This document shows, piece after piece, positions 1-8,144 of a stretch of 64,000 nucleotides of DNA. Positions within the stretch are counted from its first letter, which is position 1, and each line of letters opens with the position of its first letter. Origin of the DNA: Catenulispora sp. MAP5-51 (GTDB taxonomy: Bacteria > Actinomycetota > Actinomycetes > Streptomycetales > Catenulisporaceae); contig NZ_JBGCCH010000025.1 of the NCBI RefSeq assembly GCF_041261205.1, positions 1 to 64,000 of the forward strand. Reading direction: 5' to 3'. The position numbers and the translations under genes are program-made. The notes below the pieces were generated by a model. The model ran no database searches. It saw nothing but the letters and a program-made list of their open reading frames with translations, and was not told where the DNA came from.

Positions 1-120
1 ACACCCCGACACTGCCACAAACAACGAACCCTTACACACCCGAAGCGGGCCTATTTCCCCAGCTCAAAGACCCTGTACGGAAAGACAACAGGCTCTTGCC
101 CTTGACTGTCGCAGTTGACC

Positions 121-263
121 TTGACTATCGCAGTAGACCCGACCACCTACCTACACCACCGCCGCCCCGCGAAACCAGCACCACCCCCGACCCGCGCCAC
201 CAACGGATCCCGTAAAACCATACGCGAAGCCGTAAAAAAAGCCTCTAAACCCCCCACCAGCGG
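121..263 (+). repeat. Dispersed repeat family, copy A
   Basis: This non-coding stretch closely matches two other places in the window: 49818-49953 in the same orientation and 49018-49155 inverted. Shared blocks include CAGTAG, CCGCCCCGCGAAACCAGC, GCGCCACCAACGGATCCCG and CGCGAAGCCGTAAAA. Just upstream, at about 99-137, a roughly 19-nt unit beginning CTTGACTRTCGCAGT occurs twice in tandem. Copy C has a CTTGAT hexamer run at the equivalent place. The copy lies downstream of the 3' end of the oxidoreductase gene at 282-2411. I see no gene in positions 1-281. Confidence 0.8.
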
Positions 264-281
264 CGCCCTTTTCGCCCGCTC

Positions 282-2411
282 TCACACCGCCAGCACCCGC
301 ACCGGCACCCCGTTGAACACCGCGTTCCCCGAAACCGGGTCCACGACCGCCTCATCAGTCAGCGCATTCGCGTTGACCCCCGCGTTCTTGCGCGCCACCG
401 CCTGCGCGCTGTCCGCGTGCCCCCAGCCGTGCGGCAGGCTCACCACGCCGGGCATGATCGTGTCCGTGGTCTCCACGGGCACCTCCACCTCTCCGGCGGC
501 CGACCGGACCCGCGCACGCTCTCCGAGTCCGAGGCGCGCCGCGTCCTGCGGGTGGATGTGCAGCGTGCAGCGGTTGCTGCCGCCGACCAGCGAGGGCACG
601 TTGTGCATCCAGCTGTTGTTCGAGCGCAGGTGCCGCCGCCCGATCAGCACCATCTCCGGTGCCGGGTCCGCCAGCCGCTCCAGCAGCCGCGGCACGTCGG
701 CGACCAGGGCCGGCGGCGCCAGATCGACCTTGCCCGAGGCGGTGCACAGGATCTCCGGCAGACGCGGCTGGAGCGGGCCGAGGTCCAGGCCGTGCGGGGC
801 CTGGCGCATCGCCTCCAGTGACAGGCCGTAGGAGCCCAGCTTCAGCAGCGCGTCCAGAATCTGCTCGGTCCCGTCGGCGCCGTCGAGGCCGTCGCGCATC
901 TCCGGCACGGCCGCGAGCAGTTGGCCGAGCAGCATCTCCTCGGCGCCGCGCGGGTCGGCGTCAGGGCCCTGACCGGCGAGGATCAGCAGCAGCTTCGCCA
1001 GGATCGCGGCCTCGGAACGCTGGTCCTCGCGCAGTGGGAGCACCGGCGGCGAGAAGCGCGCGTAGTTCCGGACCATGATGATCTGCACCAGGAAGTCGAA
1101 GTGCGGACTCTGCAGAATCCGGGGCGGCGGCAGGATCACGTTCGCGTGCCGGGTGGTCTCGTTCAGGTACGGGTCCACGCACACCATGAAGTCCAGCCCG
1201 GACAGGGCCTCGGCCAGACGCGGCCCGTTGGGCGCGGACAGTGCCGGATTGCCGCCGACCGTTATCAGGGTCCGTATTCGACCCTCGCCTGGCGTCTGAA
1301 TCTCGTCCGCCATCGTGGCGACCGGAAACTCCCCGAGCACCTCCGGCAGACCACGCACCCGGCTGTGCCAGGCGCCGGTGGCGAACGGCTGCCCGCTGCG
1401 GAAGATCTCCAGCCCCGCGGTCTTGGCGAACATGACCCCGCCGGGCCGGTCCAGGTTCCCCGTCAGGGCATTGATGACGTCGACCAGCCACTGCGCCGTC
1501 GAACCGAACTCGGCCGTGCACGTGCCGATCCGCGCGTACACGCATGCCGTCCGCGCCGCCGCGACCTCCCGCGCCAGCCGCACCGTCGTCGCGGCCGGCA
1601 CGCCACAGGCCCGCTCCACGACCTCCGGCGTGAAGTCGCTTGCCAGAGCTCTGAGTTCCTCGAGCCCGGCGACTTTTACATCCACCGCGGCCAAACCCTC
1701 ACCGAACAACGTATGCACGATCCCGAACAGCAGATACGCATCCGTCCCGGGGCGAATGAACAAATGCTCGTCGGCCAGCTCGGCGGTACGAGTGCGCCGC
1801 GGATCCACCACCACGACCTTGCCGCCGCGCTGCTGCAACGCCCGCAGCCGCCCCTTGAAATCCGGCGCCACACACAGCGAACCGTTGGACTCCACCGGAT
1901 TGGCCCCGAGGATCAGCATGTAGTCGGTGCGGTCGATGTCCGGAACGGCCACGGACATCGGATCGCCGAACATCAGGCCGCTGGCGACGTGCTTGGGCAT
2001 CTGGTCGATGGTGCTGGCCGAGTAGACATTGCGACCGCCGAGCACCTGTGTCAGCGGCTGCCGGTACAGGAAACCGGCCATGGTGTGGAAGGTCGGGTTG
2101 CCGAAGTACAGCGCGACCGCATCGCGGCCGTGCGCCGCCATGGTCTCGTTCAGCCCCCGGTGCACCTCGGCGAACGCCTCGTCCCAACTGGCCGGCCGCA
2201 ACTCCCCGTCGACCCGGACCAGCGGACCCGCCAGCCGGTCCGGGTCCTCGTCCAGCTGACCCAGCGCCGCCCCCTTCGGACACAGGAAGCCCTTGCTGAA
2301 CGGATCGTCGCTGTCGCCCTCGACCCGCAGCACGGAGCCTGAGTCGTTCAGGGTCAGCCGCAACCCGCAAGCGGTCTCGCACAGAGGACACGTCCGAAGC
2401 GCAGTCTTCAT
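282..2411 (-). CDS. Molybdopterin-dependent oxidoreductase (BisC/formate-dehydrogenase-like)
   Basis: The 709-aa product belongs to the molybdopterin oxidoreductase superfamily. It would transfer electrons or oxygen at a Mo-bis(pterin guanine dinucleotide) centre. The N-terminus carries the 4Fe-4S ligand pattern CPLCETACGL followed about 30 residues later by GFLCPKG. Next come the molybdopterin domains (GANPVESNGS, VVDPRRTRTAELAD, GGNPALSAPNGPR) and the C-terminal dinucleotide-binding domain (RRHLRSNNSWMHN, LPHGWGH). There is no twin-arginine signal, so it is probably cytoplasmic. The ATG at 2411 was chosen because homology starts there; the frame stays open upstream only because of high GC. 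It diverges from the methyltransferase gene across a gap of about 140 bp. The substrate cannot be named from sequence. Confidence 0.9.
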   Translation of the reverse strand: MKTALRTCPLCETACGLRLTLNDSGSVLRVEGDSDDPFSKGFLCPKGAALGQLDEDPDRLAGPLVRVDGELRPASWDEAFAEVHRGLNETMAAHGRDAVALYFGNPTFHTMAGFLYRQPLTQVLGGRNVYSASTIDQMPKHVASGLMFGDPMSVAVPDIDRTDYMLILGANPVESNGSLCVAPDFKGRLRALQQRGGKVVVVDPRRTRTAELADEHLFIRPGTDAYLLFGIVHTLFGEGLAAVDVKVAGLEELRALASDFTPEVVERACGVPAATTVRLAREVAAARTACVYARIGTCTAEFGSTAQWLVDVINALTGNLDRPGGVMFAKTAGLEIFRSGQPFATGAWHSRVRGLPEVLGEFPVATMADEIQTPGEGRIRTLITVGGNPALSAPNGPRLAEALSGLDFMVCVDPYLNETTRHANVILPPPRILQSPHFDFLVQIIMVRNYARFSPPVLPLREDQRSEAAILAKLLLILAGQGPDADPRGAEEMLLGQLLAAVPEMRDGLDGADGTEQILDALLKLGSYGLSLEAMRQAPHGLDLGPLQPRLPEILCTASGKVDLAPPALVADVPRLLERLADPAPEMVLIGRRHLRSNNSWMHNVPSLVGGSNRCTLHIHPQDAARLGLGERARVRSAAGEVEVPVETTDTIMPGVVSLPHGWGHADSAQAVARKNAGVNANALTDEAVVDPVSGNAVFNGVPVRVLAV

Positions 2412-2553
2412 GCTTCCGGACGCTAGCAACGCCGCCGCGGGCGCCCTTCTCGCTGCGTGCGAAGCGCCCGCACCGGTTCGGCATCCCCGAAGATGTCGGC
2501 CGCCGCCGGGCGGATCGATCGTGGAGACAGACCTGTCGAAGAGAGGATTCGCC

Positions 2554-4137
2554 ATGGCTCCGCATGCCGAGCCGGCCACCGTCGCCGGACCGCTGACCGC
2601 CTTCCGTGAAGCCGGGCCCGAAGTGCTGGCCGAGGCGTTCACCCGCCTGGTCGGCACGTTCTGGACCGCCGGAGCGCTGAACGATCCCGGCTCGGCGGCC
2701 GAAGCCGTCCCCGAGCTGCTCGCCGCCTTCGACGGCGCCGACGCCCCGCATCGCGGACACCTCGCGATCGCCCTCGGCCTGTTCGCCGAGGCCGAGTACC
2801 CGGAGCTGGACGGCCCGGTCGCCACCGCCGTGCGCCGGGGGTTGGACGTCGTCCTCGACCAGGTTCGCGGGACCACGACCGTCACGCCGTTCACGGTCGC
2901 CGCGCTGTATCTGCTCTCGCATTTCCCGCACGAGCGCGACCGGGTCCTGTCCGCGTTCAGCGGTGTGCCGCTGAACCCCGACGACGCGACCCGGCTGGAC
3001 CGCGGCCTGACCCTGCTCGACCCGGCCGACCCCGACCTGGGCCGCGCCTGGCCCTCGCCGTTCGACTGGGACATCGACGAGAAGGAACGCGACTTCGACC
3101 GCGCCTGGATCAGTACCCTGACGCCGGAGCAGATCACCGCGACCTGGGAGAGCGACACCCGCTCGCTGTGGGCCACCGCCGGGGCCAAGGCCCTGTGGTC
3201 GATGGCCAACGGCCTGCCCAGCCCGGTCGCCGATCAGAGTCCTTACTGGTCGGCACCGCACCAGATGCCCGCCATCGCCGCCGGCACCACGTTCGCCCGC
3301 CACGAAGCCACGCTGCGCTGCACCTCCTGCGCGAGCCCGCTGGAGTTCGAGAAGAAGGGCGCACGCTGCGGCGGCTGCTCGACCTTCTACCCGGTCGTGC
3401 TCGGCGGCATCCTCGACCTGTCCCGCCGAGAGCGCTCCGGCGCCGGCGTGAGCGACGAGGCCGAGGACGTCGAGGCCGACGTGCTGCAGAACGCGGCCGT
3501 GATGAGCACGGTGGGCCAGCACTACGAGGTCGGGCTGCGCCCGGCCTTTTTGCGCATCATGGGCCAGAACTGGGACGGCGCTGTCACTCCGGCGGTCGAG
3601 GACGCCTACATCGCCGAGCGCCTGCGTACGGCGGCCGCCACCCGGCCCGGCGGCCCGATCCTGGACCTCGCGGCCGGCGCCGGCCGCTGGACCTGGGTGG
3701 TCTCCGACGCCGTCGGTGCCGAGCGGGTCATCGCCCTGGACCTCAACGACGCCATGCTCCACTGGCTGCGCGGTCGTCTGTCGCAGGTCTCCACGGTCCG
3801 CGCCAGCGCCTTGGAGCTGCCCGTCGCCGATGGTTCCCTGACCGCCGTCAACTTCTGGAACGCCCTGCAGGCGGTGCCGGACGCGGCTCAGGCGCTTCGC
3901 GAGATCGGCCGCTGCCTGCGGCCCGGCGGCGTGCTGACCCTGATGACGTTCCGCTGGGCCGACGATCCGGTGTACCGGTACTTCCAGCACTCGCACATCT
4001 TCCCGGCCGCTCCCGATGGCTACCTGCTGTTCGAGCCGGAGGAGATCCGGTCGTGGCTGGCCGCCGCCGGGCTGACCGTGGTCGAGGAGTCGGGGCCGGG
4101 GACGTTCGTGTTCCTCACCGCGAAGCGGGAGGGCTGA
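2554..4137 (+). CDS. SAM-dependent methyltransferase with zinc-ribbon insert
   Basis: The 527-aa protein has three parts. About 240 N-terminal residues are mainly helical and not recognised. A Trm112/zinc-ribbon-like segment follows (CTSCASPLEF, then CGGCSTFYP, residues ~257-280). The C-terminal half is a class I methyltransferase with motif I ILDLAAGAGRW, the acidic residue in IALDLNDAMLHWL, and the LRPGGVLTLMTFRW strand. An RBS (AGAGGA) sits 6 nt before ATG 2554; the frame is open further upstream but without an RBS. It ends 3 bp before the next gene, so the two are very likely co-translated. The Cys4 ribbon suggests it recognises a protein or nucleic-acid partner, or simply stabilises the fold. 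The substrate is unknown. Confidence 0.8.
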   Translation: MAPHAEPATVAGPLTAFREAGPEVLAEAFTRLVGTFWTAGALNDPGSAAEAVPELLAAFDGADAPHRGHLAIALGLFAEAEYPELDGPVATAVRRGLDVVLDQVRGTTTVTPFTVAALYLLSHFPHERDRVLSAFSGVPLNPDDATRLDRGLTLLDPADPDLGRAWPSPFDWDIDEKERDFDRAWISTLTPEQITATWESDTRSLWATAGAKALWSMANGLPSPVADQSPYWSAPHQMPAIAAGTTFARHEATLRCTSCASPLEFEKKGARCGGCSTFYPVVLGGILDLSRRERSGAGVSDEAEDVEADVLQNAAVMSTVGQHYEVGLRPAFLRIMGQNWDGAVTPAVEDAYIAERLRTAAATRPGGPILDLAAGAGRWTWVVSDAVGAERVIALDLNDAMLHWLRGRLSQVSTVRASALELPVADGSLTAVNFWNALQAVPDAAQALREIGRCLRPGGVLTLMTFRWADDPVYRYFQHSHIFPAAPDGYLLFEPEEIRSWLAAAGLTVVEESGPGTFVFLTAKREG

Positions 4138-4140
4138 GGC

Positions 4141-5457
4141 GTGGGCGGCGACGGGCCGACCGTCATCGGGATCCTGCTCGCCGAGCATCCGGTTCGCGAG
4201 GGATTCCTGGATCCGGTACGCCGGCGGGCTGCCGAGTTCGGTGCGGCGCACCCCGGCTACGAGGTGCGCATCTCGACGTACCGGACCTTCACCGGGGGCG
4301 ACGAGTTCACGCGGATCCTGGACTCCGGCCGCGTCCCGGCGATCGTCGATGTCTTCTTCACCGAGACCCAGCGTGCCCGCGATGCCGTCTGCGCGACCGG
4401 CGGGCCGCTGTTCACCCCGGTGCAGCGCGCGGTCGGCGGGCGCCGGGAGATCCTCGGCGAGCCGGTGGTCCTCGACGACTTCGTCGACACCGCGCACCGC
4501 TACTACAGCTACGACGGCGAGCTGGTGTCGATGCCGTTCAGCGTCTCGACGGGCCTGCTGTACGCGAACATGACCATGCTGCGGGCGGCCGGGATCACCG
4601 AGGTGCCGCGGGACTGGGACGCCCTGGAGGCCGCCAGCAGGACCCTGATGCGCAGCGACGGCGGCCCTTCGCACGGCGTCGCATGGGCCAACGACGGATG
4701 GTTCTTCCAGCACGTGGTGGCCCAGCAGGGCGGCCTGCTGGCCGACAACGCCAACGGCCGCGCGGGCCGGGCGCAGAAGGTGGATCTGGCCTCTGACGAA
4801 CTCCTGGCCTGGGTCACCTGGTGGCAGCGGCTGCACAAGGACGGGGTCTACCTGCACACCGGCGTGGCCCAGGACTGGGCCGGGACGTTCGAGGCCTTCA
4901 TCGCCGGCCGGGTGCCGTTCCTGTGGAACTCCTCGGTGATGGCTGAGCCGGTGGTGTCGGCCGGAGCACAGGCCGGGATCGAGGTCCGCGCGCACCGCCT
5001 GCCGCACAACGGCGCCGTCCCGTATGCCGGCGACGTCCTGGGCGGCGACTCGCTGTGGCTGGCGGCCGGGTTGTCGCCGGAGGAACAGGATGGCGCACTG
5101 GCGTTCCTGCAGTACTTGCTGAACCCCGAGGGCGCCGCCGAGTGGCACAAGTCCAGCGGCTTCATCCCGGTGACGCACGGCGCGCACCGCCTGCTGGAAG
5201 CAGAAGGCTGGTTCACTCGGAAACCGCACCACCTCGCAGCCCCGGCGCAGCTCGCCGCATCCGATGGCTCCCCAGCCGCGACCGGCGCCCTGGCCGGAGA
5301 CCTCGCGGGCATGCACGCCGACCTGATCGAGGCGATGACGGACGTGCTGGACCACGGCGCCGACCCCGCACGCCGGTTCGCACAGGTGACGGCTACGGCA
5401 CAGCGGCGGCTGGACGAGTACAACGCGGGGGCTGTGAGGAGGCGGGCGGCGCGGTAG
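4141..5457 (+). CDS. Extracellular-solute-binding-like protein lacking a signal peptide
   Basis: The 438-aa product looks like a family-1 (UgpB/maltose-type) ABC solute-binding protein. It has an N-terminal lobe with GFLDPVRRRAAEF and TYRTFTGGDEF, the central FSVSTGLLYANMTMLRAAGI block, and the C-terminal GGDSLWLAAGLSPEEQDGAL and WHKSSGFIPVT blocks. Members of this family are normally lipoproteins. Here the GTG start at 4141 is followed directly by the mature fold, with no hydrophobic leader, no lipobox and no room for a longer start, because the methyltransferase stop lies 3 nt upstream. No ABC permease or ATPase is nearby. It is therefore probably cytoplasmic and may have a binding or enzymatic role with the coupled methyltransferase (inference). 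Confidence 0.75.
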   Translation: MGGDGPTVIGILLAEHPVREGFLDPVRRRAAEFGAAHPGYEVRISTYRTFTGGDEFTRILDSGRVPAIVDVFFTETQRARDAVCATGGPLFTPVQRAVGGRREILGEPVVLDDFVDTAHRYYSYDGELVSMPFSVSTGLLYANMTMLRAAGITEVPRDWDALEAASRTLMRSDGGPSHGVAWANDGWFFQHVVAQQGGLLADNANGRAGRAQKVDLASDELLAWVTWWQRLHKDGVYLHTGVAQDWAGTFEAFIAGRVPFLWNSSVMAEPVVSAGAQAGIEVRAHRLPHNGAVPYAGDVLGGDSLWLAAGLSPEEQDGALAFLQYLLNPEGAAEWHKSSGFIPVTHGAHRLLEAEGWFTRKPHHLAAPAQLAASDGSPAATGALAGDLAGMHADLIEAMTDVLDHGADPARRFAQVTATAQRRLDEYNAGAVRRRAAR

Positions 5458-5477
5458 GTCGAGGACGGATCGGCGGT

Positions 5478-5512
5478 GCGCAGAAATGGCGCGCCGTCGA
5501 TCCCTTCTGCGC
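5478..5512. terminator. Hairpin between convergent genes
   Basis: Arms GCGCAGAA and TTCTGCGC pair perfectly over 8 bp in the gap between two convergent genes. There is no clear T-tract, so termination activity is inferred from position. Confidence 0.4.
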
Positions 5513-5590
5513 GCCAAATAAAGCCGACTCTGCTGGCCTATTCGCCGAACCGGTCGCTCGGGTGCTCGCGCGCCCCGAACACACCGAAGC

Positions 5591-5614
5591 GGCGACCGCC
5601 CTCTATCGGTCGCC
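5591..5614. terminator. Second hairpin in the same convergent gap
   Basis: A perfect 8-bp stem (GGCGACCG / CGGTCGCC) with an 8-nt loop lies just before the 3' end of the minus-strand flavoprotein gene. It could terminate either transcript. No poly-T follows, which is common for actinobacterial terminators. Confidence 0.45.
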
Positions 5615-5655
5615 GCCCCGGTGGGCTCCTCAGCCGCGCAACCTCCGCGCTCCCC

Positions 5656-7083
5656 TCACACCCGCCCCGGCACTGACACCGGCTCGGCGCCGGCATCCGC
5701 CACCGCCGGCGGTACGGCGGCCGGGCCGGCGGGCCCGCGCAGCGCGTTCAGCAGCACCCTGGCGACCATGCCGGGGCGCATCAGCTGCTCGGGGCGGTCG
5801 AGCATGCCGGCGGCGCGCATGTAGCCGCGGGTCACCGAGCTGTCGCGGGTCGCGGCGACCTGGACCATCGCCAGGTAGCGCTGGCCCATGCGGACCTTCA
5901 GGTCGCGCTTGCCCTCGACGCCGTCGAAGCCCAGGTCGACGGTGCGGGTCATCTCCCACGGCGGGTCGATGACGTCGCGCGCCAGGTCGCGGAAGTACTG
6001 CTGGGAGTCCGGGGTCGCGCCGGAGTGCAGGTGGTGGCGCAGGGTGAGTGCGGACAGTGCCGCGACCGTCATGCCCTGCGCGTACACCGGATTGAAGCAG
6101 GACACCGCGTCGCCGATGACCAGCAGGCCGGCCGGGAGGCGGCTCATGCGCTCGTAGCGGCGGCGCTGGGTGGTGGGGAAGCGGAAGGCGACCGGCTCGT
6201 CCAGCGGTTCGGCGTGCTTCAGGGCCTCGTGGATGTCCGGGACCGGCAGGCCCTTCACGAACTCGTACAGTCCCTGCTGGTCCGTCGGGGGGTGGTCGCC
6301 GAGGATGCCGTAGACCGTCATCAGGGTTTTGTCACCCTCGGTCTTGGTGAAGATGACGCCGCGCGGGACGTCCGGGGAGGCGACCGCGATGATCGCCAGG
6401 TCGCCGTCGTAGGGGTCGGCCTTCATCTTGTAGTTCTGGGTGACGTAGCCCAGCCCGATGTTGGTCCGCTCCTCCTCGACCCGCGGGTAGCCCATCTCCT
6501 CCAGCCACACCGGGGTGCGCGAGCCGCGGCCGGTGGCGTCGACCACCAGGTCGGCGGTGATCGTCTCGCCGGCCTTGCCGTTGCGCTGCACCTTGACGCC
6601 GGTCACCTGCGCGTGGTCGGCGGTGGCGGTCAGGCCCAGGATGTCGCAGCGTTCGACGAAGCGGACGTTCGCCAGCTCCGCCGTGCGCTCGCGGATCCGG
6701 CGCTCCATCAGCGGGGCCGAGGCCGGGACGGCGATGTAGCCGATGTCGGCGCGCTTGACCGGGCGGCCGCGGAAGTACCAGCGGACCGAGCCGGAGAAGT
6801 CGCCGAAGGGGGTGCCGTCGGCGATGAGCTGGTCGGTGATGCCGGGGTAGAGCTCCTCCATCACCACCCGGCCGCGCACGTGCATGGCGTTGATGTGCTT
6901 GCCCTGGGGGCGTCCGCGGCGCGGGCCGTCGATGCCGGTGACCGCGTCCCGGTCCACGACCAGGACCTCGTCGTAGGCCTCGGCGAGCACACGGGCCGCG
7001 AACAGCCCGGCGATGCTTCCGCCCAGCACGACGGCGCGGGTCGGGTCGCCGTCGGCCGCCGGCCGGGGTGCTTCCTTGGGCAT
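5656..7083 (-). CDS. FAD-dependent monooxygenase / hydroxylase
   Basis: The 475-aa product is a PHBH/geranylgeranyl-reductase-like flavoprotein. Its N-terminal Rossmann motif is AVVLGGSIAGLFAARVLAE, the ribose-binding acidic residue lies in VLVVDRD, VVDATGRGSRTP sits in the middle, and the second FAD motif is GDAVSCFNPVYAQGM. Such enzymes hydroxylate or oxidise aromatic or carrier-bound substrates with NAD(P)H, FAD and O2. ATG 7083 has AGGAGG 8 nt upstream; an in-frame GTG at 7092 overlaps that RBS and is rejected. It diverges from the methyltransferase at 7224 across a repeat-bearing promoter region, so the two arms of the cluster may share control. Confidence 0.85.
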   Translation of the reverse strand: MPKEAPRPAADGDPTRAVVLGGSIAGLFAARVLAEAYDEVLVVDRDAVTGIDGPRRGRPQGKHINAMHVRGRVVMEELYPGITDQLIADGTPFGDFSGSVRWYFRGRPVKRADIGYIAVPASAPLMERRIRERTAELANVRFVERCDILGLTATADHAQVTGVKVQRNGKAGETITADLVVDATGRGSRTPVWLEEMGYPRVEEERTNIGLGYVTQNYKMKADPYDGDLAIIAVASPDVPRGVIFTKTEGDKTLMTVYGILGDHPPTDQQGLYEFVKGLPVPDIHEALKHAEPLDEPVAFRFPTTQRRRYERMSRLPAGLLVIGDAVSCFNPVYAQGMTVAALSALTLRHHLHSGATPDSQQYFRDLARDVIDPPWEMTRTVDLGFDGVEGKRDLKVRMGQRYLAMVQVAATRDSSVTRGYMRAAGMLDRPEQLMRPGMVARVLLNALRGPAGPAAVPPAVADAGAEPVSVPGRV

Positions 7084-7160
7084 CTGGCCCACCTCCTGGA
7101 GATCGTGCGCTGATGAGCTTCACGATCGGCGCTGCGGCCCGGGCCGGGCATCTCCTGGAT

Positions 7161-7220
7161 TGCGCGCGGGGTGAGACTGTTCTGCGCGGGGTGAGGTTGT
7201 TGCGCGCGGGGTGAGGCTGT
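7161..7220. repeat. Three tandem ~20-bp repeats in a divergent promoter region
   Basis: Units at 7161-7180, 7183-7200 and 7201-7220 share TGCGC(GC)GGGGTGAGRYTGT and differ only by a 2-nt indel and the RY positions. They fill the space directly upstream of the GTG at 7224 and face the divergent flavoprotein gene. The last unit also supplies the GGGTGAGG used as the RBS. They could be regulator-binding iterons or a duplicated ribosome-binding region. Confidence 0.65.
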
Positions 7221-7223
7221 TCC

Positions 7224-8108
7224 GTGTCCGCGTCCACCGGCGCAACCATGAAGATGCCCGGCCTCGGCGCCCTGGCGACCATGAAAGCCATGGAGAGCGA
7301 GACCACCCAGATCGCCGAGATGTTCGACGAGTCCACCGACATGTCGGACGCGTTCAACGACGGCCAGGTGCACCTGGCCTACTGGTACGACGACGAGGAC
7401 CAGTCCCCGCTGATCGAGGCGACCCAGCGGCTGACCCGCAAGGTCGCCGAATCGCTGCGGCTGCGCAAGGGCGAACGGGTCCTGGACGTCGGCTGCGGCC
7501 TCGGCACGCCGGCGATCCAGCTCGCGACCGAGTACGGGGTGCAGGTCACCGGGGTCAACATCAGCACCCGCCAGGTGGCCGAGGCGCACGCCCGGGCCGA
7601 GGCGGCCGGGCTCGGTGATCAGGTCGCGTTCGTGACCGCGGACTTCAGCGCCCTGGACTTCCCGGACGGCAGCTTCGACGCGGTCGTGGCGATGGAGGCC
7701 CTGGTCTACGTCCGCGACCTCGGCCCGACCCTGCGCGGCCTGCACCGGGTGCTGCGCCCCGGCGGCCGGCTGACCCTGACCGAGCCGACCCGCGAAGGGC
7801 TCGGCGTCGTGGCCGCCAGCGAGCACGCGACGGCCTTCGGCGCGAAGTGGCTGCTGTCGGTCGCCGAGTGGCTGGATCCGTTGCGGGAGAACGGTTTCGA
7901 GCTGCTGGAGTACCTGCAGTGCGGGCCGCGCGTGTTCGGGATGGGCCCCAAGTACCTGCAGGCCGTGGAATCCCGGCGCGAGGAGCTGGCCGCCCGCTTC
8001 GGCCCGGCCGCCGTCGACGAGCTCCGGCAGACGCTGGAGCACTTCTTCGCCCCGGGCGCGGACCGGATCGGCTATGCGGTCGTCACGGTCCAAAAGCCCT
8101 GGAACTGA
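7224..8108 (+). CDS. SAM-dependent methyltransferase (RebM-like)
   Basis: The 294-aa class I methyltransferase resembles small-molecule O/N/C-methyltransferases such as RebM. Motif I is VLDVGCGLGTPAIQL (residues ~89-103), then VTGVNIS, FVTADFSALDFPDGSFDAV and LRPGGRLTLTEP. The C-terminal CGPRVFGMGPKYL block is shared almost exactly with the methyltransferase encoded at 16340-17176. The GTG start has GGGTGAGG 7 nt upstream; internal ATGs at codons 9 and 20 lack an RBS. It leads the plus-strand operon that continues through the condensation, flavoprotein, P450, carrier and dioxygenase genes. Confidence 0.85.
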   Translation: MSASTGATMKMPGLGALATMKAMESETTQIAEMFDESTDMSDAFNDGQVHLAYWYDDEDQSPLIEATQRLTRKVAESLRLRKGERVLDVGCGLGTPAIQLATEYGVQVTGVNISTRQVAEAHARAEAAGLGDQVAFVTADFSALDFPDGSFDAVVAMEALVYVRDLGPTLRGLHRVLRPGGRLTLTEPTREGLGVVAASEHATAFGAKWLLSVAEWLDPLRENGFELLEYLQCGPRVFGMGPKYLQAVESRREELAARFGPAAVDELRQTLEHFFAPGADRIGYAVVTVQKPWN

Positions 8109-8144
8109 AACCAGCGTCAGCCTTCACTTCAGGAGAGATCTCAC

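Noticed and set aside
1699..5517. 1272-codon open frame antisense to three real genes
   Set aside because: It crosses the oxidoreductase, methyltransferase and binding-protein genes with no conserved motif; an artefact of high GC.
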